Assembly (NCBI RefSeq): GCF_023520895.1
Contig: NZ_CP026029.1
Location: forward strand, 5,270,001-5,334,000
Reading direction: 5' to 3'
Source: Paenibacillus sp. PK3_47
GTDB lineage: Bacteria; Bacillota; Bacilli; Paenibacillales; Paenibacillaceae
DNA length: 64,000 bases
The notes beneath the pieces are model-generated. The model was not told where the DNA came from, made no database searches, and saw only the letters and a program-made list of their open reading frames with translations. The translations under genes were made by a program, and so were the position numbers. Below, piece by piece: positions 15,886 through 25,516 of this stretch (within the stretch, counting starts at the first letter, position 1; each line of letters starts with the position of its first letter).

Positions 15886-17627
15886 AATGTGGCCTCGCTT
15901 CCATTGCGGATATCGTTCGTCATCTCTGTAAGCGATTCGCCGATCTGATCCAGCTCCCGGCGCAGTTCCTCATCACTTTTGGATTCGAGCATGATTTTGT
16001 ACAGGCTTTTTTCCAGAGATTCCTTCTTCTCGAACCGCTCAAGGATAACATCCAGCCCGCCGATAACCATCTCGAACATGTTGATCTTTTCGTGCAGCAG
16101 ATGCAGAATATGCTCTTCAATGGTGCCTTCGGTAGAGAGGTTATAGATGACGACATCATTCTGCTGGCCCAGCCGGTGGACCCGGCCGATCCGCTGCTCG
16201 ACCCGCATAGGGTTCCAAGGCAGATCAAAATTGATCATATGATGGCAAAATTGCAGGTTGATGCCTTCACCGCCGGCTTCAGTGGCGATCATCACCTGGG
16301 CCCGTCCGCGGAACAGGTCCATCATCCAGTCTTTTTTGCCCCGGTTCATCCCGCCGGAATAGGTGACGCACATCAGCCCGTGATCACGGAAATACTGCAG
16401 CAGATATTCCTGGGTGGCGCGGTATTCGGTGAATACGATGACCTTTTCATTCATTCCGCGGATCAGCTCGATTGCTTTTTCCGCTTTGGTATTTGTTTTT
16501 ACAGATCTTAGGCTCTGCAGCAGTCCCATCATCCGGTCGCGTTTTGGGGAATCTGCCGGCAGCTTTTTGATCAAGTTTACGAGCGTAATGAACACCGCAT
16601 CCCGGCTGCTGCATACTTCACGCTGCAAGGTTACGAGAGAGAGCATGCTGCTGAGATTGCCGCCGGATTCCTGATACTGGTCTTTGACAAAAGCGGTCAC
16701 GCCGTCGTACAGCTCTTTTTCCTCGGCAGAGAGGGTCAGCGGAATATTGCGAACTTTGCGTTTGGTAAAATTGACAGGTCCTTCTCCGCGCCGGTTGCGG
16801 ATCATAACCTTCGAGAGCTCGCCTCTGAGCTGGACCTCATTCTTCGCCTGGCGTTTATCGACAACGAAATTGGCTGCAAAATCCCCCTGATTGCCGAGCT
16901 GTCCCGGCTTCAGCAGTGTAATCAGGTTGAACAGCTCGCTGAGGTCATTCTGCACAGGGGTGGCGGTGAGCAGGAGGCAGTATTTTTTGCGCAGCTGCTG
17001 TACGAACTGGTAGTTGGTCGATTTCTTGTTCTTCAGCTTATGGGCTTCGTCGATGATCAGCATGTCGAATTCGCTGCCCTGGAGCAGTTCCTTATGCGGA
17101 TCTCGTTTGGCTGTGTCCAGTGAAGCGACGACGATATCGTTATTCCAGGAATACGCTTTTTTCTGCGCAACAGCACTGATGCCGAATTTGGTATTCAGCT
17201 CCCGGACCCACTGCAGGACAAGCGAAGCAGGCACCAGGATCAGCACCTTCGTTACCAGACCGCGCACAAGATATTCCTTGAGGATCAGCCCGGCTTCAAT
17301 GGTTTTGCCAAGTCCTACTTCATCAGCGAGAATGGCCCGGCCAGACATCTCAAACAATACTTTATGCGCCGTATCCAGCTGATGGGGAAGCGGGGACAGC
17401 CCGGACAGATGCTTCATGCACTGCAGCTCGTCAAAGCTGGTAACAAGTCCGGATTCCTCTCCCTGTACGGCCAGACGGGATAAACGCCAGTCGCCCCAGG
17501 GGCCGCCTTTGTCCAGCCTGGACTCCAGATCGTGCAGCCAGTTACGCTCAAAAGATAGAGGAACGGGCAGAAGCGGGGCAGTCTCACCGGCTTGCTGCGG
17601 CAAGGAATTGCGGGATAAATGCGTCAT
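15882..17627 (-). CDS. yqhH: SNF2-family DEAD/DEAH helicase YqhH
   Basis: 581-residue SNF2/RapA-like ATPase. Motifs in order: Q-like LLPHQLDTA, Walker A LADEVGLGKTIEAGLI (about residues 97-112), DEAH box IIDEAHKLKN, motif III LLTATPVQND, motif V IATEAGGEGINLQ, motif VI RVEQRIGRVHRLGQ. These proteins move along duplex DNA or displace stalled complexes; the specific role of YqhH is unknown. AGGAG lies eight bases before the ATG. It heads a two-gene operon with yqhG. Confidence 0.93.
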   Translation of the reverse strand: MTHLSRNSLPQQAGETAPLLPVPLSFERNWLHDLESRLDKGGPWGDWRLSRLAVQGEESGLVTSFDELQCMKHLSGLSPLPHQLDTAHKVLFEMSGRAILADEVGLGKTIEAGLILKEYLVRGLVTKVLILVPASLVLQWVRELNTKFGISAVAQKKAYSWNNDIVVASLDTAKRDPHKELLQGSEFDMLIIDEAHKLKNKKSTNYQFVQQLRKKYCLLLTATPVQNDLSELFNLITLLKPGQLGNQGDFAANFVVDKRQAKNEVQLRGELSKVMIRNRRGEGPVNFTKRKVRNIPLTLSAEEKELYDGVTAFVKDQYQESGGNLSSMLSLVTLQREVCSSRDAVFITLVNLIKKLPADSPKRDRMMGLLQSLRSVKTNTKAEKAIELIRGMNEKVIVFTEYRATQEYLLQYFRDHGLMCVTYSGGMNRGKKDWMMDLFRGRAQVMIATEAGGEGINLQFCHHMINFDLPWNPMRVEQRIGRVHRLGQQNDVVIYNLSTEGTIEEHILHLLHEKINMFEMVIGGLDVILERFEKKESLEKSLYKIMLESKSDEELRRELDQIGESLTEMTNDIRNGSEATL

Positions 17628-17818
17628 GTTGCAGTCTCCTCCGTCGCTGTTTCATATCGGTATACGTAGAAGTAGTATGTGCGTAAAAGAGAGAATTCAT
17701 AACCTTGCAGCCGTGCAGATAAATTCTATAATTTGAAAAAAAGCGAGCAATACAGAGAAAAAGCGCCATGTCCGGTGATTTTTCCGCATGAAGCTACTAT
17801 TTTCGAAAAAGACCTGTT

Positions 17819-17867
17819 ATACAATATGTGGTATAGTTTAGAGGCTTGAGTACACTATATATTGTTA
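17819..17867 (+). promoter_or_regulatory. Pair of NrdR boxes upstream of nrdJ
   Basis: Two 16-bp sites resembling the NrdR consensus (ACACWATATATWGTGT-like): ATACAATATGTGGTAT at 17819-17834 and ACACTATATATTGTTA at 17852-17867. Their starts are 33 bp apart, about three helical turns, as usual for NrdR pairs. The exact nrdJ promoter is not clear; a TTGACA at 17917-17922 has no good -10. Nothing else is seen in 17,628-17,968, and there is no cobalamin riboswitch. Confidence 0.7.
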
Positions 17868-17968
17868 CAAAAGCTTGAATTTCCGATTGTCCTGTTCATT
17901 TGCTGGTTGGTTGTTATTGACAAAGGTGACGGAGGCTTTACATATCATGCAGCCGGGAGGTTTTAGTA

Positions 17969-20900
17969 TTGGGTACTATGGAACGCAAGCAGCGGCTTGA
18001 AGGCCTGAGTGAGAAAATATTTCTGGACCGTTATGCCTGGAAAGATGCGGATACGAACAATGCCAAGGTAGGCGATGTGGTGCTGGTGCTTACGAAGGAT
18101 GATCCGAAGTTTCCCACCAAGGAGGTCGGCGAGATTGTAGAGCGCAGCGGCCGGACCGTTACCGTGAAGACACGCAGCGGAGAGCTTGTACAATCAGATG
18201 TGGAGAAATTGACGCTTAACATAGAAAAAACACCTGAAGAGATGTGGGACCGGCTGGCGTCAGCCATGGCTTCTGTCGAGAAGACGCCTGAGCTTCAGGA
18301 AGAATGGACGGGCAGGTTCCGCTCGATTCTCGATGACTGGAAGCTTGTCCCGGGCGGACGGATCGCAGCCGGCGCAGGGGCAAGTGATGAGCTGACCCTG
18401 TTCAACTGCTATGTGATTCCTTCGCCAAAAGACAGCCGCGGCGGCATTATGCAGACGCTCTCCGAGATGACCGAAATTATGGCCCGCGGCGGCGGCGTGG
18501 GGATCAATCTGTCCTCCCTGCGTCCGCGCCGGGCGATCGTCAGAGGGGTGAACGGATCGTCGAGCGGTTCGGTATCCTGGGGCGGATTGTTCAGCTACAC
18601 CACCGGACTTATTGAGCAGGGCGGCAGCCGCCGCGGGGCACTGATGCTGATGATCAACGACTGGCATCCGGATGTGCTCGATTTTATTACCGTGAAGCAG
18701 ACGATGGGCCAAGTGACGAACGCCAATCTCTCGGTATGTGTCAGCAACGGCTTTATGAAGGCGGTAAAAGAAGATCTCGAGTGGGAGCTTGTCTTCCCGG
18801 ATACGGCAGATCCTGAATATGATGAGCTGTGGGACGGGGATCTCGATAAATGGAAAGCGGGCGGACACGCCGTTATTCCTTACCGTACCGTCAGAGCGCG
18901 GGATGTATGGCATACCATTATTGAATCGGCCTGGAAGTCGGCTGAGCCGGGTGTCGTGTTCATGGAATACTATAACCAGATGTCCAACAGCTGGTATTTT
19001 AATCCGATCATTTGTACGAATCCTTGTTTTCATCCGGACACCCGGATTGCCACGGAGTATGGACTTCTTACGATTGAAGAATTGTATAAAAAGACCGCCG
19101 GTGAATCGTTCCTGGTTGGAACGGATTTAAGATTAGTCGAACAGGCCCAAGTGGTCGGCGGGAGAAGCTATGACATTCCGGGGCTGCAGATGAGAAGAGC
19201 CACGGTATTTCCGACCGGTACGAGAGAGACCCTGAAGATTTCTTTGCAGAACGGTGTGGAACTGTCTGTAACGCCTGAGCATCGTTTGTTTACCGGCTCC
19301 GGATGGAAAGAAGCCCGTGCTTTAACTGGTGAGGACCGTGTATATCTGCAGTCCGGTGAAGGCGGCTTTGCGGCTGAAGACACACTTGGTGAGGAATGGG
19401 GCTTGTTCCTGGGATGGCTGACTGGCGACGGCTGGATTAGCAGACGCGGTGAGATCGGCATGGTATTTGGTGAAGCGGACAGCGAAGCCATTCCAACACT
19501 GATGGCTGCTGCAGAGCGAATTACAGGCGTGACTGCCAAAGCGTTTGACCGGAGCAACGGAACCAAACAAGCTTATTGGTGGCGTAAAGCGTTCCGTGAG
19601 CAGCTAGAAGGGCTCGGAGTCAAGGCGGTTAGAGCCGTTGAAAAAGAAGTGCCGGCAGCTCTATATACTGCTTCGCGCACGACGGTTATAGCTTTCCTCC
19701 AGGGGCTATTCTCCGCAGATGGAACGGTATATGAACAGGATGAGATGCACCGCACGGTCAGGCTGACCTCAGCATCGAAGAAACTGCTTCAAGGCGTGCA
19801 GCTGCTGCTTCTGAATTTCGGGATCAACAGTTCGATTTACAATCTGGACAACGGTTTCTACGAGCTGATCTTAAGCGGGAACAATATTGTGGAGTTCAAA
19901 GAAAAGATCGGATTCAAGCTGATTCCCAGAAAGCAGGAGGCCCTCGAAAGAATCGCCAGACCCTCGCGCAAATCAGAAAAGTTTATGTCCAAAGTCGTCG
20001 GGGTTGAACCCGGTGATGTGGTAACGGTATACGATATTACCGAGCCTGTTACGCACTCGCTGATCGCAGGCGGGGTTGTAGCCCACAACTGCGGGGAACA
20101 AGGACTTCCCGGCTGGGGCGTATGCAACCTGTCGGCGGTCAATCTGTCCAAGTTCTACGATGCTGAAAACCATGATGTGGATTGGGCAGAACTGGCCAGA
20201 ACGACGCGTTATTCCGTCCGTTTCCTGGATAATGTTATCGACAAGACACCTTATCATTTTGCCGAAAATGAAGCTAACCAGAAGCTGGAGCGCCGCGTTG
20301 GCCTCGGCACCATGGGGCTGGCTGAGCTGATGATCAAGCTGAACATCCGTTACGGCAGCCCGGAATCGCTGGAGTTCCTGGACAAGCTGTACGGGTTCAT
20401 GGCCCGCGAAGCTTATCTGGCCTCGGCGGAGATTGCCGGAGAGAAGGGTTCTTTCAAGGCTTTCGATCCAGAGAAATATCTGCAAAGCGGATTTATGCAA
20501 AATATTACCTGGGTCTACCCGGAAGTCGGTGAAGCCATCCGCAGACAGGGCATGCGCAACGTTACTGTAATTACCCAAGCCCCTACAGGGAGCACAGGAA
20601 CAATGGTTGGCACTTCGACCGGTATTGAGCCGTATTTTGCCTTCAAATATTTCCGGCAGAGCCGTCTCGGCTATGATGAGCAGTTCGTGCCGATTGCCCA
20701 GGAATGGCTGAATGACCATCCAGGCGAAGAGCTTCCGGATTACTTCGTAACTGCGATGGATCTGTCGGCCAAGGACCATATCCGTGCGCAGGCAGCGATT
20801 CAGCGCTGGGTGGACAGCTCAATCTCCAAGACGGCGAACTGCCCGTCCGACTTCACCGTCGAAGAGACAGCCGAGCTGTATGAAATGGCTTTTGATCTGG

Positions 20901-21682
20901 GCTGCAAAGGCGTAACCATCTACCGTGACGGCAGCCGTGACGTGCAGGTTCTCGAAACCTCAAAGAAGGAAGACAAAAAGGACGCACCATTAACCGAAAA
21001 AGCAGCAGTTGTAGAAGAAAAGGCTCCCGCCCCTGCTGTAACCACAGCTGCAGCAGTAACTCCTGCACCGCAGGCCAATGTAGTAGATAAACAGTACAAA
21101 AAACGCCCGCAGGTGCTGCGCGGTGCTACCTACAAGATCAACACGCCATTCGGCATGGCGTATATCACCATCAACGACCTGGACGGCATTCCCGGCGAGA
21201 TCTTCCTGAATGTCGGCAAAGCCGGCTCCGACGTCTTCGCCATGGCGGAAGCGCTGGGCCGTGTCTGCTCGCTGTTCCTGCGCTACGGCGACCACGGCGA
21301 GAAGGTCGAGCTGCTGATCAAGCATCTCAAGGGCATCGGCGGCTCCGGCGCCATCGGCTTCGGCGCGAACCGCGTCGAGTCCATCGCCGACGCTGTAGCC
21401 AAAGCCTTGGAATCCCATGTGCACAGTAACGCTCATGATGATCATGTTGCCGCACCGATCGCGGCCACCCTTGCGCTGGAGGACTTCAACGAAGCGCTGA
21501 ACACAGAATTGAAAGTCAGCCTTCCGGCTGCAGCTCCAGCCGGTGCCGGAGACGGCGGGCATGGCGTGCACAGCCACTCTGCAGCTTCGCGGGATCTCTG
21601 CCCTTCCTGCGGTAGCGCATCGCTGATTAATGTAGAAGGGTGTAAAACTTGCGGGAATTGCGGGTATTCGCGGTGCGGGTAG
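17969..21682 (+). CDS. nrdJ: Class II (B12-dependent) ribonucleotide reductase with intein
   Basis: Precursor of 1237 residues that after splicing gives an 882-residue adenosylcobalamin-dependent reductase converting ribonucleotides to deoxyribonucleotides. Core motifs: GGRIAAGAG and NCYVIPSP near the N-terminal cysteine, GGGVGINLS, and the split active-site NPCGEQ at residues 351-352/708-711. Further on are APTGSTGTMVGTSTGIEP, a TSCPD domain at about 1045-1150, and a Cys-rich tail (CPSCG...CKTCGNCG) for re-reduction. TTG 17969 lies eight bases from GGGAGG. Two NrdR boxes sit upstream. The intein spans residues 353-707. Confidence 0.96.
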   Translation: MGTMERKQRLEGLSEKIFLDRYAWKDADTNNAKVGDVVLVLTKDDPKFPTKEVGEIVERSGRTVTVKTRSGELVQSDVEKLTLNIEKTPEEMWDRLASAMASVEKTPELQEEWTGRFRSILDDWKLVPGGRIAAGAGASDELTLFNCYVIPSPKDSRGGIMQTLSEMTEIMARGGGVGINLSSLRPRRAIVRGVNGSSSGSVSWGGLFSYTTGLIEQGGSRRGALMLMINDWHPDVLDFITVKQTMGQVTNANLSVCVSNGFMKAVKEDLEWELVFPDTADPEYDELWDGDLDKWKAGGHAVIPYRTVRARDVWHTIIESAWKSAEPGVVFMEYYNQMSNSWYFNPIICTNPCFHPDTRIATEYGLLTIEELYKKTAGESFLVGTDLRLVEQAQVVGGRSYDIPGLQMRRATVFPTGTRETLKISLQNGVELSVTPEHRLFTGSGWKEARALTGEDRVYLQSGEGGFAAEDTLGEEWGLFLGWLTGDGWISRRGEIGMVFGEADSEAIPTLMAAAERITGVTAKAFDRSNGTKQAYWWRKAFREQLEGLGVKAVRAVEKEVPAALYTASRTTVIAFLQGLFSADGTVYEQDEMHRTVRLTSASKKLLQGVQLLLLNFGINSSIYNLDNGFYELILSGNNIVEFKEKIGFKLIPRKQEALERIARPSRKSEKFMSKVVGVEPGDVVTVYDITEPVTHSLIAGGVVAHNCGEQGLPGWGVCNLSAVNLSKFYDAENHDVDWAELARTTRYSVRFLDNVIDKTPYHFAENEANQKLERRVGLGTMGLAELMIKLNIRYGSPESLEFLDKLYGFMAREAYLASAEIAGEKGSFKAFDPEKYLQSGFMQNITWVYPEVGEAIRRQGMRNVTVITQAPTGSTGTMVGTSTGIEPYFAFKYFRQSRLGYDEQFVPIAQEWLNDHPGEELPDYFVTAMDLSAKDHIRAQAAIQRWVDSSISKTANCPSDFTVEETAELYEMAFDLGCKGVTIYRDGSRDVQVLETSKKEDKKDAPLTEKAAVVEEKAPAPAVTTAAAVTPAPQANVVDKQYKKRPQVLRGATYKINTPFGMAYITINDLDGIPGEIFLNVGKAGSDVFAMAEALGRVCSLFLRYGDHGEKVELLIKHLKGIGGSGAIGFGANRVESIADAVAKALESHVHSNAHDDHVAAPIAATLALEDFNEALNTELKVSLPAAAPAGAGDGGHGVHSHSAASRDLCPSCGSASLINVEGCKTCGNCGYSRCG
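19025..20089 (+). other. Intein with LAGLIDADG homing endonuclease inside NrdJ
   Basis: In-frame 355-residue intein. It begins with Cys353 (CFHPDTRIAT, block A), has the block B motif VELSVTPEHRLF, and ends VVAHN with the cyclising Asn707. The first C-extein residue is Cys708. Two dodecapeptide motifs, LFLGWLTGDGW and FLQGLFSADGT, each with an acidic residue, indicate a full homing endonuclease likely to be active. It sits between NP and CGEQ, directly ahead of the active-site cysteine, so the reductase cannot work until splicing occurs. Base usage is like the host gene. Confidence 0.95.
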
Positions 21683-22094
21683 GAAGAAGCAGGTGGTTCT
21701 GTTTTAATGAGCAAGAATATACAATTTATGTATAATTATTCAATGAGAGCCGATTCGGCATCTTAAATTAAGGAGTCAACAATTAATATTTAATATCTTG
21801 TGAACTCCAATAGTTAGGTGGAGTATAGTTAAATATTGTGGAGTGGTTAAAAAAGACAATAGATGGATTCTAACGTTAAAAAAGTTTAGTGGAAGGATCG
21901 CAAAAAGTCTAGGAAGGCCGCGGTAGCTGCTTCTTATTCATTGAACTAAAGGGATTGTTTAAGATCAATAGCGGAGAACCGTGAGGAGGAGATAGGTAAG
22001 GCCCGATTAGCTTGTTATGAGGCTAATACGGGCCGATTAATGAACGGGACAAGTAATCAACCAGTTATTTTATTTACTCCATAGTAAACTTCCT
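21683..22094. other. Gene-free junction at the left edge of the AT-rich block
   Basis: About 410 bases without a credible gene. Base composition shifts here from GC-balanced (nrdJ) to AT-rich. The strongest structure is a hairpin at 22000-22034: GGCCCGATTAGC pairs with GCTAATACGGGCC; it lacks a T tract but may terminate the minus-strand GNAT gene. A smaller ACTCCA/TGGAGT dyad lies at about 21806-21826. No integrase, direct repeat or tRNA is visible. Confidence 0.5.
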
Positions 22095-22652
22095 TCAGAT
22101 ACTCACAGGTAGAAATTTGGGTTTATAGAACAAATAAACTACAGTTCCCATAAACTTTCTATACATGCTGGAAAGCTCCTCAACCTTGATATCATTTCCA
22201 TTGATCAAAACCTCATATGAATCCCCATATTCCGCAATCATATATGTGGTGCTTTTATATCCGTTGTACGAATAAAACTGTTTTCGCTTAAGCCTTTGCT
22301 CATAGTTGCTTGCAGTTACATCAACAGCTTCTATATTAAGTATGATTCGGTTAGTTGGATATAGAACTTTGATTTTAGACAATGCCATGCTACCATAGCC
22401 TTTTGACCTGACTTCGAGGTTTATAGCCAAATATAATACATAAGTCATATCCTGATTAGAGATCAGATAGGCAAAACCAACAAAAATATCATTGTCATAA
22501 AAAGCAATAAAATCTATAAAGTCTTTATTAGACTTTCGCAATAAAAGCCACATAGGAATTCTTTCTTTTTCAGGAAATGAGCTGTTATATAGGTGGTTAA
22601 TCTTAACTAGATCTGGTGAATCTTTCATTATTGTCTCAACTTTAAGATTCAT
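22095..22652 (-). CDS. GNAT-family acetyltransferase
   Basis: 185-residue putative acetyltransferase. YVLYLAINLEVRSKGYGSMA contains the GNAT beta4 strand and acetyl-CoA loop (RSKGYG), preceded by FVGFAYLISN. I choose ATG 22652, eight bases from GGAGG, over the upstream ATG at 22679. AT-rich, like its neighbours. Substrate unknown. It lies just downstream of a decayed MFS gene and its MarR regulator, reading the same way. Confidence 0.75.
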   Translation of the reverse strand: MNLKVETIMKDSPDLVKINHLYNSSFPEKERIPMWLLLRKSNKDFIDFIAFYDNDIFVGFAYLISNQDMTYVLYLAINLEVRSKGYGSMALSKIKVLYPTNRIILNIEAVDVTASNYEQRLKRKQFYSYNGYKSTTYMIAEYGDSYEVLINGNDIKVEELSSMYRKFMGTVVYLFYKPKFLPVSI

Positions 22653-22691
22653 AACAAGTTCCTCCTTTTTATGTGACAATATTTCTAATCA

Positions 22692-23482
22692 TCAGCAGCA
22701 GACATGATGCTGTGCAGCATCGCTGCGCTGAAAACGGAGTCTGAACGATAAAATTGCACTTAGTCTGATTAGAACAGCAGCTAATCCATAAGCTCCGAAC
22801 AGGGCAAAACTCTTCACGATGATTCCGGAAATGGAGGTTCCCACCAGAGTACCTACCATCATGAGTGGTACCATGACTCCGTTTGTTCTTCCAATGTAAT
22901 CTTGATGTACTTCTTTAATCATCAGTGCACTAAATACAATTTGAAAGAAAGCGAATGCTATGCCCGATTCAATTCTTAATCCTGCAGTAAGCAGCGGCCA
23001 TAGCACAGTTAGAACACCTCTGCGGTGTCGATGAACCCATTTGGAAATCGTTGCAGCCAGGATTCCTTCAATCAGCATTCCAACCCCTTCTGATGAAGCA
23101 AACCATTGTACGCTTTCTTTAGGTAAATGAAGCCAATCAGTCGTTATAAATACATCTAAAGGCTGTGTTATACCAGCCGCTAATCCTACTAACAGATACA
23201 TACCGGCGATGATTCGTAAGTTATGTTGACCTTTCACATATTGAAATTCCGATTGTATATCTTTTATGACAGATTGCTTAATTGGTACTTGCTCTCTCGA
23301 AGAGGCTGGTAATAGAAACTGTAGAAGAACCGCAATTGAAAAAATGACAAATAGTAGAAGGAGGGCATGCTTCAATCCAATAATAAGGAAACCGATATAC
23401 TGCAGATTTCCTAAAAGAAGATTGACTACAGCCCTCCCCATAATAAAACCTCAAAGTACTTTTACAACTTTACTGGCTGCTG
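22692..23482 (-). pseudogene. Remnant of an MFS drug-type transporter
   Basis: The readable frame from 23441 gives 249 residues equal to only the C-terminal two thirds of a major facilitator: about seven or eight membrane spans, with the N-terminal spans missing. Reading further upstream in the same frame, MFS-like residues continue (AAASKVVKVL) through an in-frame TGA at 23451-23453 up to the stop of the MarR gene. So the gene has both an N-terminal deletion abutting marR and a nonsense codon. Its former regulator is probably the MarR protein upstream. Confidence 0.75.
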
Positions 23483-23944
23483 CTATTCAATGTCATTGAT
23501 CAATTTGGTCATATCAGTACGGAAACTCTCCTCGTATGTGCTTAACATGTTAATGAAAAGTTCTCTTTCTTCATAACTAAGTAACAGGATTGATTTCTCT
23601 TCAATTTCCCAAAGTGAACCGATAATTTTATCAGCATACTCTTTACCACTCGTACTCAACTCAATCTGTTTATTGCGTCGGTCTGATGGGATTTCTTTTA
23701 ACTTCACATACCCTTGTTCCAAAAAAGATTTAATAATCATATTTACACTCTGTTTTGGAAAATAACTTAGTTCTGAAATTAACTTTTGTGTACATTCTTT
23801 CGGAGTCTCATAAATAATCTCCAACACAATCAGACTCATATATGTCAGCCCTGATTTCTTAGCGTATTCTTCATATATTTTGTCAATGGACTTCCATTTT
23901 TCTGAAAGTATTTCTGTTTGAGCTTTAAGTGTTCTTCTACCCAT
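23483..23944 (-). CDS. MarR-family transcriptional regulator
   Basis: 153-residue winged-helix regulator: helix-turn-helix TQKLISELSYFPKQSVNMII and wing KEIPSDRRNKQIELS at about residues 55-95, with flanking dimerisation helices. Its stop codon directly abuts the truncated MFS gene, the usual marR-transporter arrangement, so its original target seems to be inactivated. A polytopic acyltransferase gene lies 11 bases upstream in the same direction and may now be its only partner. Confidence 0.88.
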   Translation of the reverse strand: MGRRTLKAQTEILSEKWKSIDKIYEEYAKKSGLTYMSLIVLEIIYETPKECTQKLISELSYFPKQSVNMIIKSFLEQGYVKLKEIPSDRRNKQIELSTSGKEYADKIIGSLWEIEEKSILLLSYEERELFINMLSTYEESFRTDMTKLINDIE

Positions 23945-23955
23945 TTAGCACCTCG

Positions 23956-25062
23956 TCAATATTCAGATTTATACCTTGCGAATTTCGGCTTTAACACCTT
24001 AATGTACCACTCTGCTAACTTGTCGGATACTATTAACAGTATAAATGCACATGCTGCGACCTGCCAGAACGAAAAATTGTCGATACCAAATCCCCAATAG
24101 AGCAGGACTACAAACCAGGGTAGCAATGACCAATGAATACAATAAACAGTATTAATGTTTCTACTCATTCGCATGAAAGGTTTAAAATCGTAATTAGAGA
24201 ATTTCTTTAGTAAAGCATAGTTAAACCCGAAAATACCTATTGCAAGCATAACAACAAAGAAAACATCGACTATGCCAAGAAAATAATAAGAACTATCCGG
24301 AGCATACATTCCAATGCCAAAATGGAGTGCAGTAAATAAATATGTCAAACCAATAATGCCGCAAACTGGAGAGACAATGGAGTAAAATGTTTGTTTATCC
24401 TTACACTTCTGAAAATAAACCCCCATAATATTGCCTACAATCAAAAAAATGATCCAGTTAAAAAATGGGAAGTAGGTATCTGAATTAGTTGCCCAGAAAT
24501 ACCCCAAAAACAAATCAGCGATGTCATTATCAGTAGACAGCCAACGTAAACTCATTCCGATTAGTGAAGTTCCTATACCAATTAAAAAGACTGTTGTTGA
24601 TTTCAAATTTAATTTTTTTACAAGCGCCATAAAGAGAAAAGCCAAACCGGCAAACTGTAATATATCGACACCAAAAAAAGCAGTTAATAACCCTAGAGCA
24701 ATTTCATTTTCATTGGTGGAAAAAGAAACAAGAGATAGTGGCAAAACATAGCGAATCAGATTTAAGACATACCCGATTCCTAGCAAAGTAACTCCACGTC
24801 TGAGTAGATCCTTAGGAGTGTTTCTTCTTGAATAATTTATTCCAATTCCCATACAAATCATAAATATAGGTGCTGCAAAGGGACCGCCTAATATATTCTT
24901 AACTAGACTTGCCATAAACCCATCATTGTTACTAAGAAGTCCTTCCTGCATATGTACCCACACCATAAAAATTATTGCGAACCCTTTAGCCAAATCCAGT
25001 TCTAATTGCCGACCAGTGTTTAATTTCTCATACGAAAAGCAGTTTTTTAACTTGTTAATCAT
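23956..25062 (-). CDS. Polytopic acyltransferase-family membrane protein
   Basis: 368-residue protein with about ten membrane spans. The first helix region LELDLAKGFAIIFMVWVHMQ, with a conserved Asp and a membrane His, and the RGVTLLGIGYVLNLIRY segment resemble the heparan-alpha-glucosaminide/DUF1624 and acyltransferase-3 type proteins, which move acyl groups across the membrane to sugars or lipids. ATG 25062 is chosen because AAGGGAG precedes it by nine bases. It forms a likely unit with marR downstream. Substrate unknown. Confidence 0.65.
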   Translation of the reverse strand: MINKLKNCFSYEKLNTGRQLELDLAKGFAIIFMVWVHMQEGLLSNNDGFMASLVKNILGGPFAAPIFMICMGIGINYSRRNTPKDLLRRGVTLLGIGYVLNLIRYVLPLSLVSFSTNENEIALGLLTAFFGVDILQFAGLAFLFMALVKKLNLKSTTVFLIGIGTSLIGMSLRWLSTDNDIADLFLGYFWATNSDTYFPFFNWIIFLIVGNIMGVYFQKCKDKQTFYSIVSPVCGIIGLTYLFTALHFGIGMYAPDSSYYFLGIVDVFFVVMLAIGIFGFNYALLKKFSNYDFKPFMRMSRNINTVYCIHWSLLPWFVVLLYWGFGIDNFSFWQVAACAFILLIVSDKLAEWYIKVLKPKFARYKSEY

Positions 25063-25516
25063 AAGTATTACTCCCTTCAAACTTTTGAATATTAGTCCAA
25101 TAACATTATAGTAAATAAAATGGACTATTTATTTGAGTATACTTGATAACAGCTTCTGATTCAATACCCTTATATATTGAAAAAGGTATTTAATCGAGAC
25201 GGTAGGGTAGGAATGATGATCAGAGGCAAGGTAACAATGAGCTATTTGTCTTATGATCCAATGAGCAAAGAAATCACAAATCTCAGGTCTTTCGGGTGTA
25301 AATAATCCTGAGGAGTCAAAAATATGTAGAAGATTAGGGATTATGGGATATCTGAAAGGAAAAAGTTCTTAGGATTGATGAAGCAACTGAAGCGAAGTAT
25401 ATTTGTATATTTGAGAATAGGGAGTACATGATCAGGCGATAGACAAATTGAGTGTACAAGAGTTAGGGAGCCCCTTCATACTCATGACGAAGGGGCTCAA
25501 GCTGAGACATTTATCA
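25063..25516. other. Intergenic stretch with hairpin, no gene
   Basis: No convincing coding region. The left part carries the leader and probable promoter of the acyltransferase gene (TATAAT on the minus strand near 25103). The middle is AT-rich with short interrupted frames and may be decayed sequence I cannot identify. At 25468-25498 GAGCCCCTTC pairs with GAAGGGGCTC, a 10-bp hairpin just past the stop of the histidine kinase gene and probably its terminator, although the T tract is poor. Confidence 0.5.

Noticed and set aside
17640..17968. Possible cobalamin riboswitch before nrdJ
   Set aside because: No B12-box (GCCACTG-like) sequence is visible; the NrdR boxes explain regulation better.
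25063..25516. Short interrupted frames that might be a small toxin-antitoxin pair
   Set aside because: No frame has a convincing start, ribosome site or recognisable motif; treated as non-coding or decayed.
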